DNA from: Ascidiaceihabitans sp029251465
GTDB lineage: Bacteria > Pseudomonadota > Alphaproteobacteria > Rhodobacterales > Rhodobacteraceae
Reading direction: 5' to 3'
Length of the DNA: 64,000 nt
Assembly: GCF_042932805.1 (NCBI RefSeq)
Contig: NZ_CP170633.1
Span: 1,860,001-1,924,000, forward strand
The notes under the pieces were generated by a model. That model was given only the letters and a program-made list of their open reading frames with translations, ran no database searches and was not told the DNA's origin. Of the stretch, positions 6,974-15,052 are shown piece by piece; position 1 is the first letter of the stretch; the number at the start of each line of letters is the position of its first letter. A program made the translations under genes and the position numbers.

Positions 6974-8473
6974 ATGCAAGAACTCACACACTTTATCAAC
7001 GGCGAACACATCAAAGGCACATCCGGCCGTTTTGCCGACGTCATGAACCCCGCCACGGGCGAAGTTCAGGCGCAATGCCCGCTCGCATCTGCTGCTGAAA
7101 TGGACATTGCGGTGCAACACGCCACCGCCGCACAACCAAAATGGGCCGCAACAAACCCACAACGCCGCGCCCGCGTAATGATGAAATTCGTCGGCCTGCT
7201 GAACGACAACATGGATAAACTGGCCGAGGCCTTGTCGCGCGAGCACGGCAAAACCTTACCAGATGCGGCCGGTGACGTGCAGCGCGGGCTGGAAGTGGTC
7301 GAATATTGCATCGGCGCGCCTGAGCTGCTGAAAGGTGATTACACCGACAGCGCGGGTCCCGGCATCGACATGTATTCCATGCGCCAAGCCTTGGGTGTCA
7401 CCGCTGGCATCACGCCGTTCAACTTTCCGGCAATGATCCCGATGTGGATGTTTGCGCCAGCCATCGCCTGTGGCAACGCGTTCATCCTGAAACCGTCCGA
7501 ACGTGATCCGTCTGTGCCGCTTATGCTGGCCGAATTGATGCTGGAAGCGGGCCTGCCAAAAGGCATCCTGCAAGTCGTAAACGGTGACAAAGAAGCGGTC
7601 GACGCAATCCTGCACCACGACGTGATCCAGTCGGTTGGCTTTGTCGGATCGACCCCAATCGCCGAATACATTTATGCGACGGGCTGTGCGAACGGCAAAC
7701 GCGTGCAGTGCTTTGGCGGCGCGAAAAACCACATGATCATCATGCCAGACGCGGACATGGACCAAGCAGCAGACGCGCTGATTGGTGCGGGCTACGGTGC
7801 GGCAGGCGAACGCTGCATGGCGATTTCGGTGGCAGTTCCGGTTGGTGACGACACGGCAGATCGTTTGATCGACAAACTGGTGCCCCGCATCGAAGCGCTA
7901 AAAGTCGGGCCATACACCTCAGGCAATGACGTCGATTACGGGCCCGTTGTGACGGCGGCGGCTAAGGCCAACATCGAACGTCTGGTGCAAACCGGTATCG
8001 ATCAAGGCGCGGAACTGGTTGTGGACGGGCGCGATTTCTCGTTGCAAGGCTATGAGGATGGTTTCTTTGTCGGGCCGCATTTGTTCGACAAAGCCACCAA
8101 AGACATGGACATCTACAAGCACGAGATTTTCGGCCCCGTTCTGACCTGCGTGCGCGCGCAAAGCTACGAAGAAGCGATTGGTTTGGCGATGGACCACGAA
8201 TACGGCAACGGCACCGCGATCTTTACCCGCGACGGCGACGCAGCGCGTGATTTTGCCAACCGGATCAACGTCGGCATGGTCGGTATCAACGTGCCAATCC
8301 CTGTGCCACTGGCGTATCACACGTTTGGCGGTTGGAAAAAATCGGTGTTTGGCGATTTGAACCAGCACGGACCGGACGCGTTCAAATTCTACACGCGCAC
8401 CAAAACTGTGACCGCGCGCTGGCCTTCAGGCATCAAAGAAGGTGGCGAATTCTCAATTCCAGTCATGGAATAA
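6974..8473 (+). CDS. mmsA: CoA-acylating methylmalonate-semialdehyde dehydrogenase
   Basis: A 499-residue aldehyde dehydrogenase superfamily enzyme that converts methylmalonate semialdehyde, CoA and NAD to propionyl-CoA and CO2, the last step of the distal valine pathway; it also handles malonate semialdehyde. Family marks: ITPFNFPAMIPMWMF, the coenzyme-binding KPSERDPSVP, the NAD-fold motif GFVGSTPIAEYIY, GGAKNHMIIMPDAD, and AAGERCMA with catalytic Cys281. The CoA-dependent subgroup lacks the general-base Glu of hydrolytic aldehyde dehydrogenases, consistent with what is seen here. GGGAG precedes the ATG. The rest of the valine pathway is about 1.7 kb downstream beyond a broken gene. Confidence 0.96.
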   Translation: MQELTHFINGEHIKGTSGRFADVMNPATGEVQAQCPLASAAEMDIAVQHATAAQPKWAATNPQRRARVMMKFVGLLNDNMDKLAEALSREHGKTLPDAAGDVQRGLEVVEYCIGAPELLKGDYTDSAGPGIDMYSMRQALGVTAGITPFNFPAMIPMWMFAPAIACGNAFILKPSERDPSVPLMLAELMLEAGLPKGILQVVNGDKEAVDAILHHDVIQSVGFVGSTPIAEYIYATGCANGKRVQCFGGAKNHMIIMPDADMDQAADALIGAGYGAAGERCMAISVAVPVGDDTADRLIDKLVPRIEALKVGPYTSGNDVDYGPVVTAAAKANIERLVQTGIDQGAELVVDGRDFSLQGYEDGFFVGPHLFDKATKDMDIYKHEIFGPVLTCVRAQSYEEAIGLAMDHEYGNGTAIFTRDGDAARDFANRINVGMVGINVPIPVPLAYHTFGGWKKSVFGDLNQHGPDAFKFYTRTKTVTARWPSGIKEGGEFSIPVME

Positions 8474-8492
8474 TCGCACCAGACTAAACGGT

Positions 8493-8530
8493 AAAACGCC
8501 GCCGCAGGAGTGATCTTGCGGCGGCGTTTT
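8493..8530. terminator. Strong bidirectional terminator after mmsA
   Basis: A 14-bp perfect stem (8493-8506 with 8517-8530) has arms AAAACGCCGCCGCA and its complement and a 10-nt loop. A/T runs at both edges let it serve mmsA and the convergent broken metallophosphoesterase gene. Confidence 0.9.
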
Positions 8531-8532
8531 CG

Positions 8533-9963
8533 TTAGGTCGCAACAGATGCCGAATGCAGCACGTTACCGGCTTTGCCGTGGAAATCGACGGCCCACGCGC
8601 CGGTCTTTGGTGTGATGATCCCAAAGCTGAAATCATACGACGTGAAAAACGTGCCGGTGTTACCGCCAAGGCTGGTTACGATGTTGCCAACTTTGGCATG
8701 CAGCGACCCGTCCGCCTGTTTCAGGCTAGGATCACGGCTGGTGCCGCCGTTGCCAAACACCAATTGCGTCGGGCGCCCGTTGTCCAGATCCTTCTGCTGG
8801 GCGAGGTGAATGTGCCCTGCCATCGTCATCTTGATCTGCGTGGGCAGTTTTTTTCAAACGCTGGCGGCCAAGGCCTGTTGCAGGGTTTTGTCCGTTGCGC
8901 CAAAGCTTGGGTAGCTGGGATTACCCCAGCTGGCGACGGCCCAGAATGGACGGTGCGTGACCAGCCACGCAGGCTTGGTCCCTCCCTCTTTGGCGATCAA
9001 TTCGACGCCACTGAATTCGGCAGTGTATTGTTTGACCATCGCGGGATCAGGGGTCTGATGCCTGTCACGATCAATGCGCGATGTGTCCATGACAATGACC
9101 TGAAAACCATCGAACACCACAGGATACGGCAGCGTATAGTTCCAATCGTTGCCACCTGCATCCACTGGCGTGTTGGGCTGGCTGCTTTGGCCCAGCGTGC
9201 CCGGACATGTGGTGGGCCAATCACCTGTCAGCTCAATCGGGTTCGGATCCAGCAGGTCAAACCAGCCGTTCCACGCGCGGCTGCAGTCTTCGTGATTGCC
9301 ACGCACAGGGATCATTGGGGCCGCTGCGAACAGTTTTTTGGAGGGGGCGAAAGAGTCAGCCTGCCAGTTGATCCAGCTGTAGCCAACCGTGCGCTGATCG
9401 CACTTTGTGCTGCAATATCCGTATTCACGGTAGTGCATGTCGCCCACGTGGATCAGCAAATCGGGGGACTGGGCGGCGGTCGCATTGGCGAGGCCCACGT
9501 AGTCCCAAGGCGGGCGCACGAGGGTTAAATCCTCTGAGGTATCAGTGGCTTAGGGCGTGGCTTTGGCAGCCTTCAGCCCATCACAGTCTTGCACATCGCC
9601 GCCTTTGACGCGGCAGCCTGTGTCCCCGACCACCGCCACTTTTTGTGGTGATGAGGTTGGCGTGGGCAAGCTGATGCCTGCCACAGTCAGGTTCGCCATG
9701 CTGGCGTCAACCGCACCAACACACACGCGGATTTCGTCGAAATTAGCGGGGGCCATATCGCTGCGCAACGTCAGTGAAACTGTGCCTGCGTCATGCGTGA
9801 GATCGGGGCACATCGTGGCCCCGTTTGCGCCCTTGGGTACAATCAAACGCGCCTGCGTTTTGCCCAAACCGTCGTATTGAACCCAAGCGTGCTGCGCCGT
9901 CGCCCCTGCACTGCCCAGGCCTGTCAGCGCAAACGCGGCAAGCATCGTTTGAAATACTTTCAT
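8533..9963 (-). pseudogene. Secreted metallophosphoesterase interrupted by two in-frame stop codons
   Basis: A single minus-strand frame of 477 codons runs from a clear start (ATG at 9963, AAGGA 8 nt upstream, signal peptide MKVFQTMLAAFALTGLGSAG) to 8533, broken by TAA at 9550-9552 and TGA at 8854-8856. There is no frameshift. The calcineurin-like metal site is spread over the three pieces: GDTGCR in the first, HVGDMHYR, RGNHED and THRPFW in the second, GHIH in the third. None of the pieces could fold alone as an active enzyme. The lack of other damage suggests recent inactivation, or base-calling errors. It lies between mmsA and the acyl-CoA dehydrogenase gene on the opposite strand. Confidence 0.85.
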
Positions 9964-10126
9964 CAAATGTTCCTTAAAAAGGGATCCAGCGGAAATATGC
10001 GCCCCGAAATACAAACTTAACTTATGCGCGACGCCTTGCATGTGTGCTTTGGGCTTGCAACATTCTCGAAACTTTCAGAATTTAACACATGTTCAATTCG
10101 ACACATTCCTACCGCGAGGCACCCAA

Positions 10127-11269
10127 ATGGATTTTGCACTAAGCGAAGAACAAACCGCGATTTTCGACATGGCCCACAGTTTTGGCCAAGACAACATCGC
10201 GCCTTTTGCACGCCAATGGGAGGCCGACGGTACGATCCCCAAAACGCTCTGGCCAGAGGTTGGCGCATTGGGATTTGGTGGGCTTTACGTGTCCGAAGAC
10301 GGCGGCGGCGCGGGGCTGTCACGCCTCGACGCAACGATGGTGTTCGAGGCCTTGTCGATGGCTTGCCCGTCGGTCGCCGCGTTCCTGTCGATCCACAACA
10401 TGTGCGCCAAAATGATCGACAGCTTTGGCAGCGATGAATTGAAATCACGCGTTATGCCCGACGTTTTGACGATGAAAACCGTGCTCAGCTATGCGCTGAC
10501 CGAACCGGGGTCAGGCTCTGATGCGTCTGCGTTGAAAACCCGCGCGGCCCGCACAAACGAAGGCTACACGCTGAACGGTACCAAAGCATTTATTTCCGGT
10601 GGCGGTTATTCGGACGCCTACGTTTGCATGGTGCGCACCGGCGAAGATGGCGCAAAAGGCGTGTCTGCGATGTTGGTCGAAGACGGTGCAGCGGGCCTGA
10701 GTTTTGGCGCGCTAGAGGACAAAATGGGCTGGCGGTCACAACCCACAGCGCAGGTCCAATTTGACGACTGCCAAATCGATGCTGCGAACCTGATCGGCGA
10801 CGAAGGCCGCGGGTTCAAATACGCAATGATGGGGCTGGATGGGGGTCGCTTGAACATCGCCGCCTGCTCGATTGGTGCCGCGCAAACCGCGTTAACCACG
10901 ACGTTGGCCTACATGGGCGAACGCAAAGCCTTTGGCCAATCCATCGACCAATTCCAAGGGCTGCAATGGCGCCTTGCTGACATGGAAATTGAACTGCAAG
11001 CCGCCCGTACCTTTCTGCGCCACGCCGCATGGAAACTGGACACCGGCGCGCCCGATGCGACGAAATTCTGCGCGATGGCCAAGAAATTCGTGACCGACGC
11101 AGGCAGCAAAATCGTTGATCAATGCCTGCAATTGCACGGCGGTTATGGCTACCTTGCGGATTACGGGATCGAAAAACTGGTGCGCGATTTGCGAGTACAT
11201 CAAATCCTTGAAGGCACCAACGAAATCATGCGCGTGATCGTCGCCCGTGACATGCTAAAAAACCGCTAA
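10127..11269 (+). CDS. Acyl-CoA dehydrogenase, probably isobutyryl-CoA dehydrogenase
   Basis: A 380-residue FAD-dependent acyl-CoA dehydrogenase. It starts MDFALSEEQTAIFDMAHSFG; I took the ATG at 10127 (GAGG upstream) rather than an upstream start at 10040. Family signatures are ALTEPGSGSDASALKTRA and, near the C-terminus, QLHGGYGYLADYGIEKLVRD with QILEGTNEIMRVI, where the Glu of EGTNEI is the usual catalytic base of this subgroup. Its position directly before 3-hydroxyisobutyryl-CoA hydrolase and 3-hydroxyisobutyrate dehydrogenase indicates the isobutyryl-CoA to methacrylyl-CoA step of valine breakdown. The substrate assignment rests on this context. Confidence 0.9.
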   Translation: MDFALSEEQTAIFDMAHSFGQDNIAPFARQWEADGTIPKTLWPEVGALGFGGLYVSEDGGGAGLSRLDATMVFEALSMACPSVAAFLSIHNMCAKMIDSFGSDELKSRVMPDVLTMKTVLSYALTEPGSGSDASALKTRAARTNEGYTLNGTKAFISGGGYSDAYVCMVRTGEDGAKGVSAMLVEDGAAGLSFGALEDKMGWRSQPTAQVQFDDCQIDAANLIGDEGRGFKYAMMGLDGGRLNIAACSIGAAQTALTTTLAYMGERKAFGQSIDQFQGLQWRLADMEIELQAARTFLRHAAWKLDTGAPDATKFCAMAKKFVTDAGSKIVDQCLQLHGGYGYLADYGIEKLVRDLRVHQILEGTNEIMRVIVARDMLKNR

Positions 11270-11281
11270 GGAACCGACAGG

Positions 11282-13192
11282 ATGAGCGATATTTCAATCC
11301 GTATAACCGGTCACGCCGGTCGGATCACGTTGCAGCGCCCCCAAGCGTTGAACGCCATGACCTACGAGATGTGCCTCGCGATCGAGGCCGCGCTGGACGC
11401 ATGGCGCGATGACGATGCGGTTCGCGTCGTGGTTTTGGACGCCGAAGGCGACCGCGCGTTCTGTTCCGGTGGCGACATTGCAGACCTGTACGCGACGGGA
11501 CTGAAGGGCGATTTCAGCTATGGGCAGACGTTTTGGGCGGATGAATACCGCCTGAACGCCAAGCTGTTTGAGTACCCGAAACCGGTGGTCAGTTTCCTGC
11601 AAGGGTTCACCATGGGTGGCGGCGTTGGCATTGGCTGTCACGGATCGCACCGCGTGGTCGGCGACACCAGCCAGATCGCGATGCCCGAGGTTGGCATTGG
11701 TCTGGTGCCTGATGTCGGTGGGTCTTTGATGCTGGCGCTGGCCCCCGAGCGGCTTGGCGAATACCTTGGCACAACGGCGTCGCGCATGAATGCATCGGAT
11801 GCAATTTTTGCAGGCTTTGCAGACCTCTACATACCAGAGCTAAAGTGGCCCGCATTGATCGAGGCGCTTGAGACAACTGGTGATGCTGACATTCTGATCG
11901 GGGAGACTCCCGCCGAAATTGGCCCGATCCAAGCCCAGATGGATGACATAAATCGCCACTTTCACGGGGCGACGCTTGGCGATGTGCTGACCACTTTGCA
12001 AAGTGATGACAGCGACTTTGCAAACAAGACGCTGAAGGCCATGCGCCGCAACAGCCCTCTATCGATGGCCTGCACATTCGAAATGCTCAGCCGCCTGCGT
12101 GGTCAGTCGATCAGCATGGCAAAAGCGTTGGACCTTGAATACCGGTTCACCGCCCGAGCGATGGAACATGGTGACTTTATCGAAGGCATCCGTGCCGCTA
12201 TCATTGACAAAGATCGCAAGCCCAAATGGCAATTCGCAGATGGGAACGTGCCACCGATGGCCGTGTCCAAAATGCTGATGCCTCTGGGTGATTTGGCGCT
12301 TGAATTAAAAGGAAACGGCATGAACATCGGCTTTATCGGGTTGGGCAACATGGGCGCACCAATGGCGGCCAATTTGGCAGCAGCAGGGCACAACGTCAGC
12401 GGCTTTGATCCAGCAGGCACAACGGCGCAAGGCGTCACCGTCGCGGCGAATGCGGTCGAGGCGGCAGCCGGCGCGGATGTTGTCATCACAATGCTGCCAA
12501 ATGGCGCGATCCTGCGATCCGTCGCAGCCGAAGTGATCGCGGCAATGCAAGCGGGCGCGACCTTGCTCGACTGTTCAACCGTTGATGTGGAAAGCGCGCG
12601 CGCTGTAGCCACAGACGCGGCGGCCGCCGGTTTGTTGGCGGTCGATGCCCCTGTGTCAGGCGGCATTGGCGGCGCGGCAGGTGGGACGTTAACCTTTATG
12701 GCCGGTGGGTTCGACGCGGGCTTTGCCAAGGTGCAGCCATTGTTTGAAATCATGGGGCAAAAGGCCGTGCATTGCGGTGACTCCGGCGCAGGCCAAGCTG
12801 CAAAGATCTGCAATAACATGATCTTGGGCGCAACGATGATCGCAACCTGCGAGGCATTCTCTTTGGCTGACAAGCTGGGGCTGGACCGTCAAAAGATGTT
12901 CGACGTTGTGTCGACATCCTCTGGTTACAGCTGGTCGATGAACGCCTACTGCCCTGCCCCGGGTGTCGGGCCAAACAGCCCTGCGGACAACGATTACACC
13001 CCCGGCTTTGCCGCTGAGTTGATGCTAAAAGACCTTGGGTTAAGCCAACAAGCGGCAGAGGCTGCCAACGCGGACACGCCCATGGGCGCGCTGGCACTGG
13101 CGCTGTACAAACAGTTTGTCGAAAACGAAGGCGGATTGGGCAAGGATTTCAGCGCGATGCTGCCGCGCTTTGAGGCCCGAGATCGCGGATGA
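11282..13192 (+). CDS. Fusion: 3-hydroxyisobutyryl-CoA hydrolase + 3-hydroxyisobutyrate dehydrogenase
   Basis: One 636-residue frame carries two enzymes that act in succession in valine degradation. Residues 1-346 are an enoyl-CoA hydratase-fold hydrolase (FCSGGDIADLY, QGFTMGGGVGIG, AMPEVGIGLVPDVGGS with the catalytic Glu and Asp). Residues 347-636 are an NAD-dependent 3-hydroxyisobutyrate dehydrogenase (GFIGLGNMGAPMAANL, DAPVSGGIGGAAGGTLTFMA, the Lys in GQAAKICNNM). The junction has no linker: codon 342 is TTA, where one base change would give TAA, followed by AAAGGA and ATG at 12320. It looks like two adjacent genes joined by stop loss. The start is 12 bp after the dehydrogenase gene upstream. 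The domain calls are secure; whether one or two polypeptides are made is not. Confidence 0.92.
   Translation: MSDISIRITGHAGRITLQRPQALNAMTYEMCLAIEAALDAWRDDDAVRVVVLDAEGDRAFCSGGDIADLYATGLKGDFSYGQTFWADEYRLNAKLFEYPKPVVSFLQGFTMGGGVGIGCHGSHRVVGDTSQIAMPEVGIGLVPDVGGSLMLALAPERLGEYLGTTASRMNASDAIFAGFADLYIPELKWPALIEALETTGDADILIGETPAEIGPIQAQMDDINRHFHGATLGDVLTTLQSDDSDFANKTLKAMRRNSPLSMACTFEMLSRLRGQSISMAKALDLEYRFTARAMEHGDFIEGIRAAIIDKDRKPKWQFADGNVPPMAVSKMLMPLGDLALELKGNGMNIGFIGLGNMGAPMAANLAAAGHNVSGFDPAGTTAQGVTVAANAVEAAAGADVVITMLPNGAILRSVAAEVIAAMQAGATLLDCSTVDVESARAVATDAAAAGLLAVDAPVSGGIGGAAGGTLTFMAGGFDAGFAKVQPLFEIMGQKAVHCGDSGAGQAAKICNNMILGATMIATCEAFSLADKLGLDRQKMFDVVSTSSGYSWSMNAYCPAPGVGPNSPADNDYTPGFAAELMLKDLGLSQQAAEAANADTPMGALALALYKQFVENEGGLGKDFSAMLPRFEARDRG
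12308..12322 (+). promoter_or_regulatory. mmsB: Internal ribosome-binding site and ATG inside the fused gene
   Basis: AAAGGA (12308-12313) stands 6 nt before an in-frame ATG at 12320 that opens the dehydrogenase half exactly at its normal N-terminus (MNIGFIGLGNMG). Separate translation of 3-hydroxyisobutyrate dehydrogenase from 12320-13192 therefore remains possible. Confidence 0.6.
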
Positions 13193-13257
13193 ACCTTAGG
13201 TTGCAATCACCCATGTCGATTGTGGCAATACAGGTTTAAAGATGTCAAAATCAACAC

Positions 13258-13284
13258 AATGGGCCTGCTGAGCGCCCATTTTTT
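13258..13284 (+). terminator. Rho-independent terminator after the valine genes
   Basis: AATGGGC (13258-13264) pairs with GCCCATT (13274-13280), followed by TTTTGC. It lies 65 bp after the fused gene stop. Confidence 0.7.
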
Positions 13285-13471
13285 GCTTTCAGTCAGGTGA
13301 CGATTCCTTGAAAAACCATTTAATTTCAAAACACTAAATCTATTGTTGCGAAAAACCCGACAATACGGACAGTTTTCGATAAATGTTCACAATCTGATCC
13401 CAGCCTTGCCCGATTGATCAGGCAATTTCGACCTCGAACGCCGTTTATGTGGCGATGAATTTGAGGTTAAG

Positions 13472-15046
13472 ATGCCGACAGCGACAGAACTACCCATCGA
13501 CAGCACAGCTGATGCCATGGCTATGGCCAACGAGATTTTCGGCGACGGGATCCTTGTGGACTCAGCCTCCTACACGGGCGATGCGCTGTCCTCGGGTATT
13601 TACACGAACGGCGATGCGATCTCGAACGAGGCCACGCCGGGCGACACTGGTGTGATTTTGTCGACCGGATATGTCGCTGATTTCACCAATTCGGATGGCA
13701 CTACGAACACCAACCAGAACACCGGCACCAGCACAAACACTGCGGGCAACACAGATGGGGATTTCACCACCTTAGCCGGTGCGGCGACAAACGATGCGGC
13801 CTTTCTTGAGGTCGGTTTTTACCCAACAGGCGACACGATCACCATCGATTTTGTACTGAGTTCCGAGGAATATCCGGAATTTGCCAACTCGCAGTACAAC
13901 GACGTGATCGGCGTTTGGGTTAACGGGCAACTGGCCCAGGTCAGCGTCGGCGACGGCACAGCATCGATCGGTAACATCAACGGCGGCGAAACCGAGAACA
14001 TCTATCTCGACAACACAGGCGACGCCTACAATACCGAAATGGACGGGTTCACTGTCACATTAACCTTTGTGGCCACCGTCATTCCAGGCGACCTGAACAC
14101 CCTGAAAATCGGCGTCGCGGATGTGGGTGACAGCAACTACGACACCAACCTGCTGATCGCCGGCGGATCGGTCCAATCCACGATTGTTGCCCAAGATGAC
14201 AGCGTCAACATGGGCCATAACGACACCAAAATCCTCGATGTGCTGGACAACGACAGCTCGACTGGCGGTCTGTTGACAGTGACCCACATCAACGGCACGC
14301 CTGTTGTCGTCGGCACCACGGTGACCTTGGCGACAGGCCAGCAGATCACATTATTGGCCGATGGCACGTTCGAAATTGTCGGGGATGCGAATGCGGAAAC
14401 CGTCTATTTCAACTACTCGATCGAGGATGAAATTGGCAACACGGACACGGCTTTGGTCGAGGTTAATCAAGTGCCCTGCTTTGCTAAGGGTACGTTGATC
14501 GAAACCACAGAAGGCTTTGTTAAGGTTGAGGATTTGCACACAGGATCGCTGATTTTGACGCGTGATGATGGCCCCCAACCGATCCGTTGGATTGGCAATC
14601 GATCGGTGCGCGCAGCAGCTGATCATCAGCCGATCCGCCTGCGCAAAGGACAGTTTGGAGCAACCCAAGATTTGCTTTTGTCGCCCCAGCATCGCATTTT
14701 GGTCGAAGGCTATTGGTCAGAATTATTGTTTGGCGAACTTGAGGTTTTGGTCAAAGCCAAGGACCTTTTGAACGACCTAAGCGTGCGCCCGGACACTACG
14801 CTGACCCGCGTCACCTATTATCACATGATGTTTGATCGCCACCAAATCGTGTGTGCAAACGGGGTGGAATGCGAAAGCTATCTGCCGGGGCCCAGCACGA
14901 TGAAAGGGTTTGATCGGCAAACCCAGGCCGAAATCCTACAGCTGTTCCCGAAAATGGCACCAGACGGATCAGGGTACAGCCAAGCGGCGCGCGCGATTAT
15001 CAAATCACGCGAAGCGGCCCCGTTGTTGGCCGCCCTCGCCGCTTAG
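13472..15046 (+). CDS. Secreted choice-of-anchor-L / Hint-domain protein
   Basis: A 524-residue acidic protein with no Sec signal peptide. Residues 1-230 resemble the choice-of-anchor L domain (Asn/Thr/Gly-rich, with FVLSSEEYPEFANSQYNDVI and GVWVNGQ). Residues about 240-330 look like an Ig/cadherin-like linker (VLDNDSSTGGLLTVTHINGT). From Cys336 a Hint domain begins (VPCFAKGTLIETTEGFVKVE, then LLLSPQHRILVEG), the hedgehog/intein autoprocessing fold with Cys nucleophile and a later His. Such proteins are frequent in Roseobacter genomes and are thought to be exported by type I secretion. No transporter gene is adjacent. What it processes or binds is unknown. Confidence 0.85.
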   Translation: MPTATELPIDSTADAMAMANEIFGDGILVDSASYTGDALSSGIYTNGDAISNEATPGDTGVILSTGYVADFTNSDGTTNTNQNTGTSTNTAGNTDGDFTTLAGAATNDAAFLEVGFYPTGDTITIDFVLSSEEYPEFANSQYNDVIGVWVNGQLAQVSVGDGTASIGNINGGETENIYLDNTGDAYNTEMDGFTVTLTFVATVIPGDLNTLKIGVADVGDSNYDTNLLIAGGSVQSTIVAQDDSVNMGHNDTKILDVLDNDSSTGGLLTVTHINGTPVVVGTTVTLATGQQITLLADGTFEIVGDANAETVYFNYSIEDEIGNTDTALVEVNQVPCFAKGTLIETTEGFVKVEDLHTGSLILTRDDGPQPIRWIGNRSVRAAADHQPIRLRKGQFGATQDLLLSPQHRILVEGYWSELLFGELEVLVKAKDLLNDLSVRPDTTLTRVTYYHMMFDRHQIVCANGVECESYLPGPSTMKGFDRQTQAEILQLFPKMAPDGSGYSQAARAIIKSREAAPLLAALAA

Positions 15047-15052
15047 GCTAAG

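Noticed and set aside
8554..9528. Plus-strand frame of 324 codons opposite the metallophosphoesterase
   Set aside because: The minus strand carries all motifs of a known enzyme family; the plus-strand product is Arg/His-rich antisense translation with no family likeness.
11282..13192. A frameshift or assembly join as the cause of the fused valine gene
   Set aside because: The frame is continuous with good codon use on both sides, and the junction keeps a normal ribosome-binding site and start; a single substitution explains it better. Raw reads are still needed.
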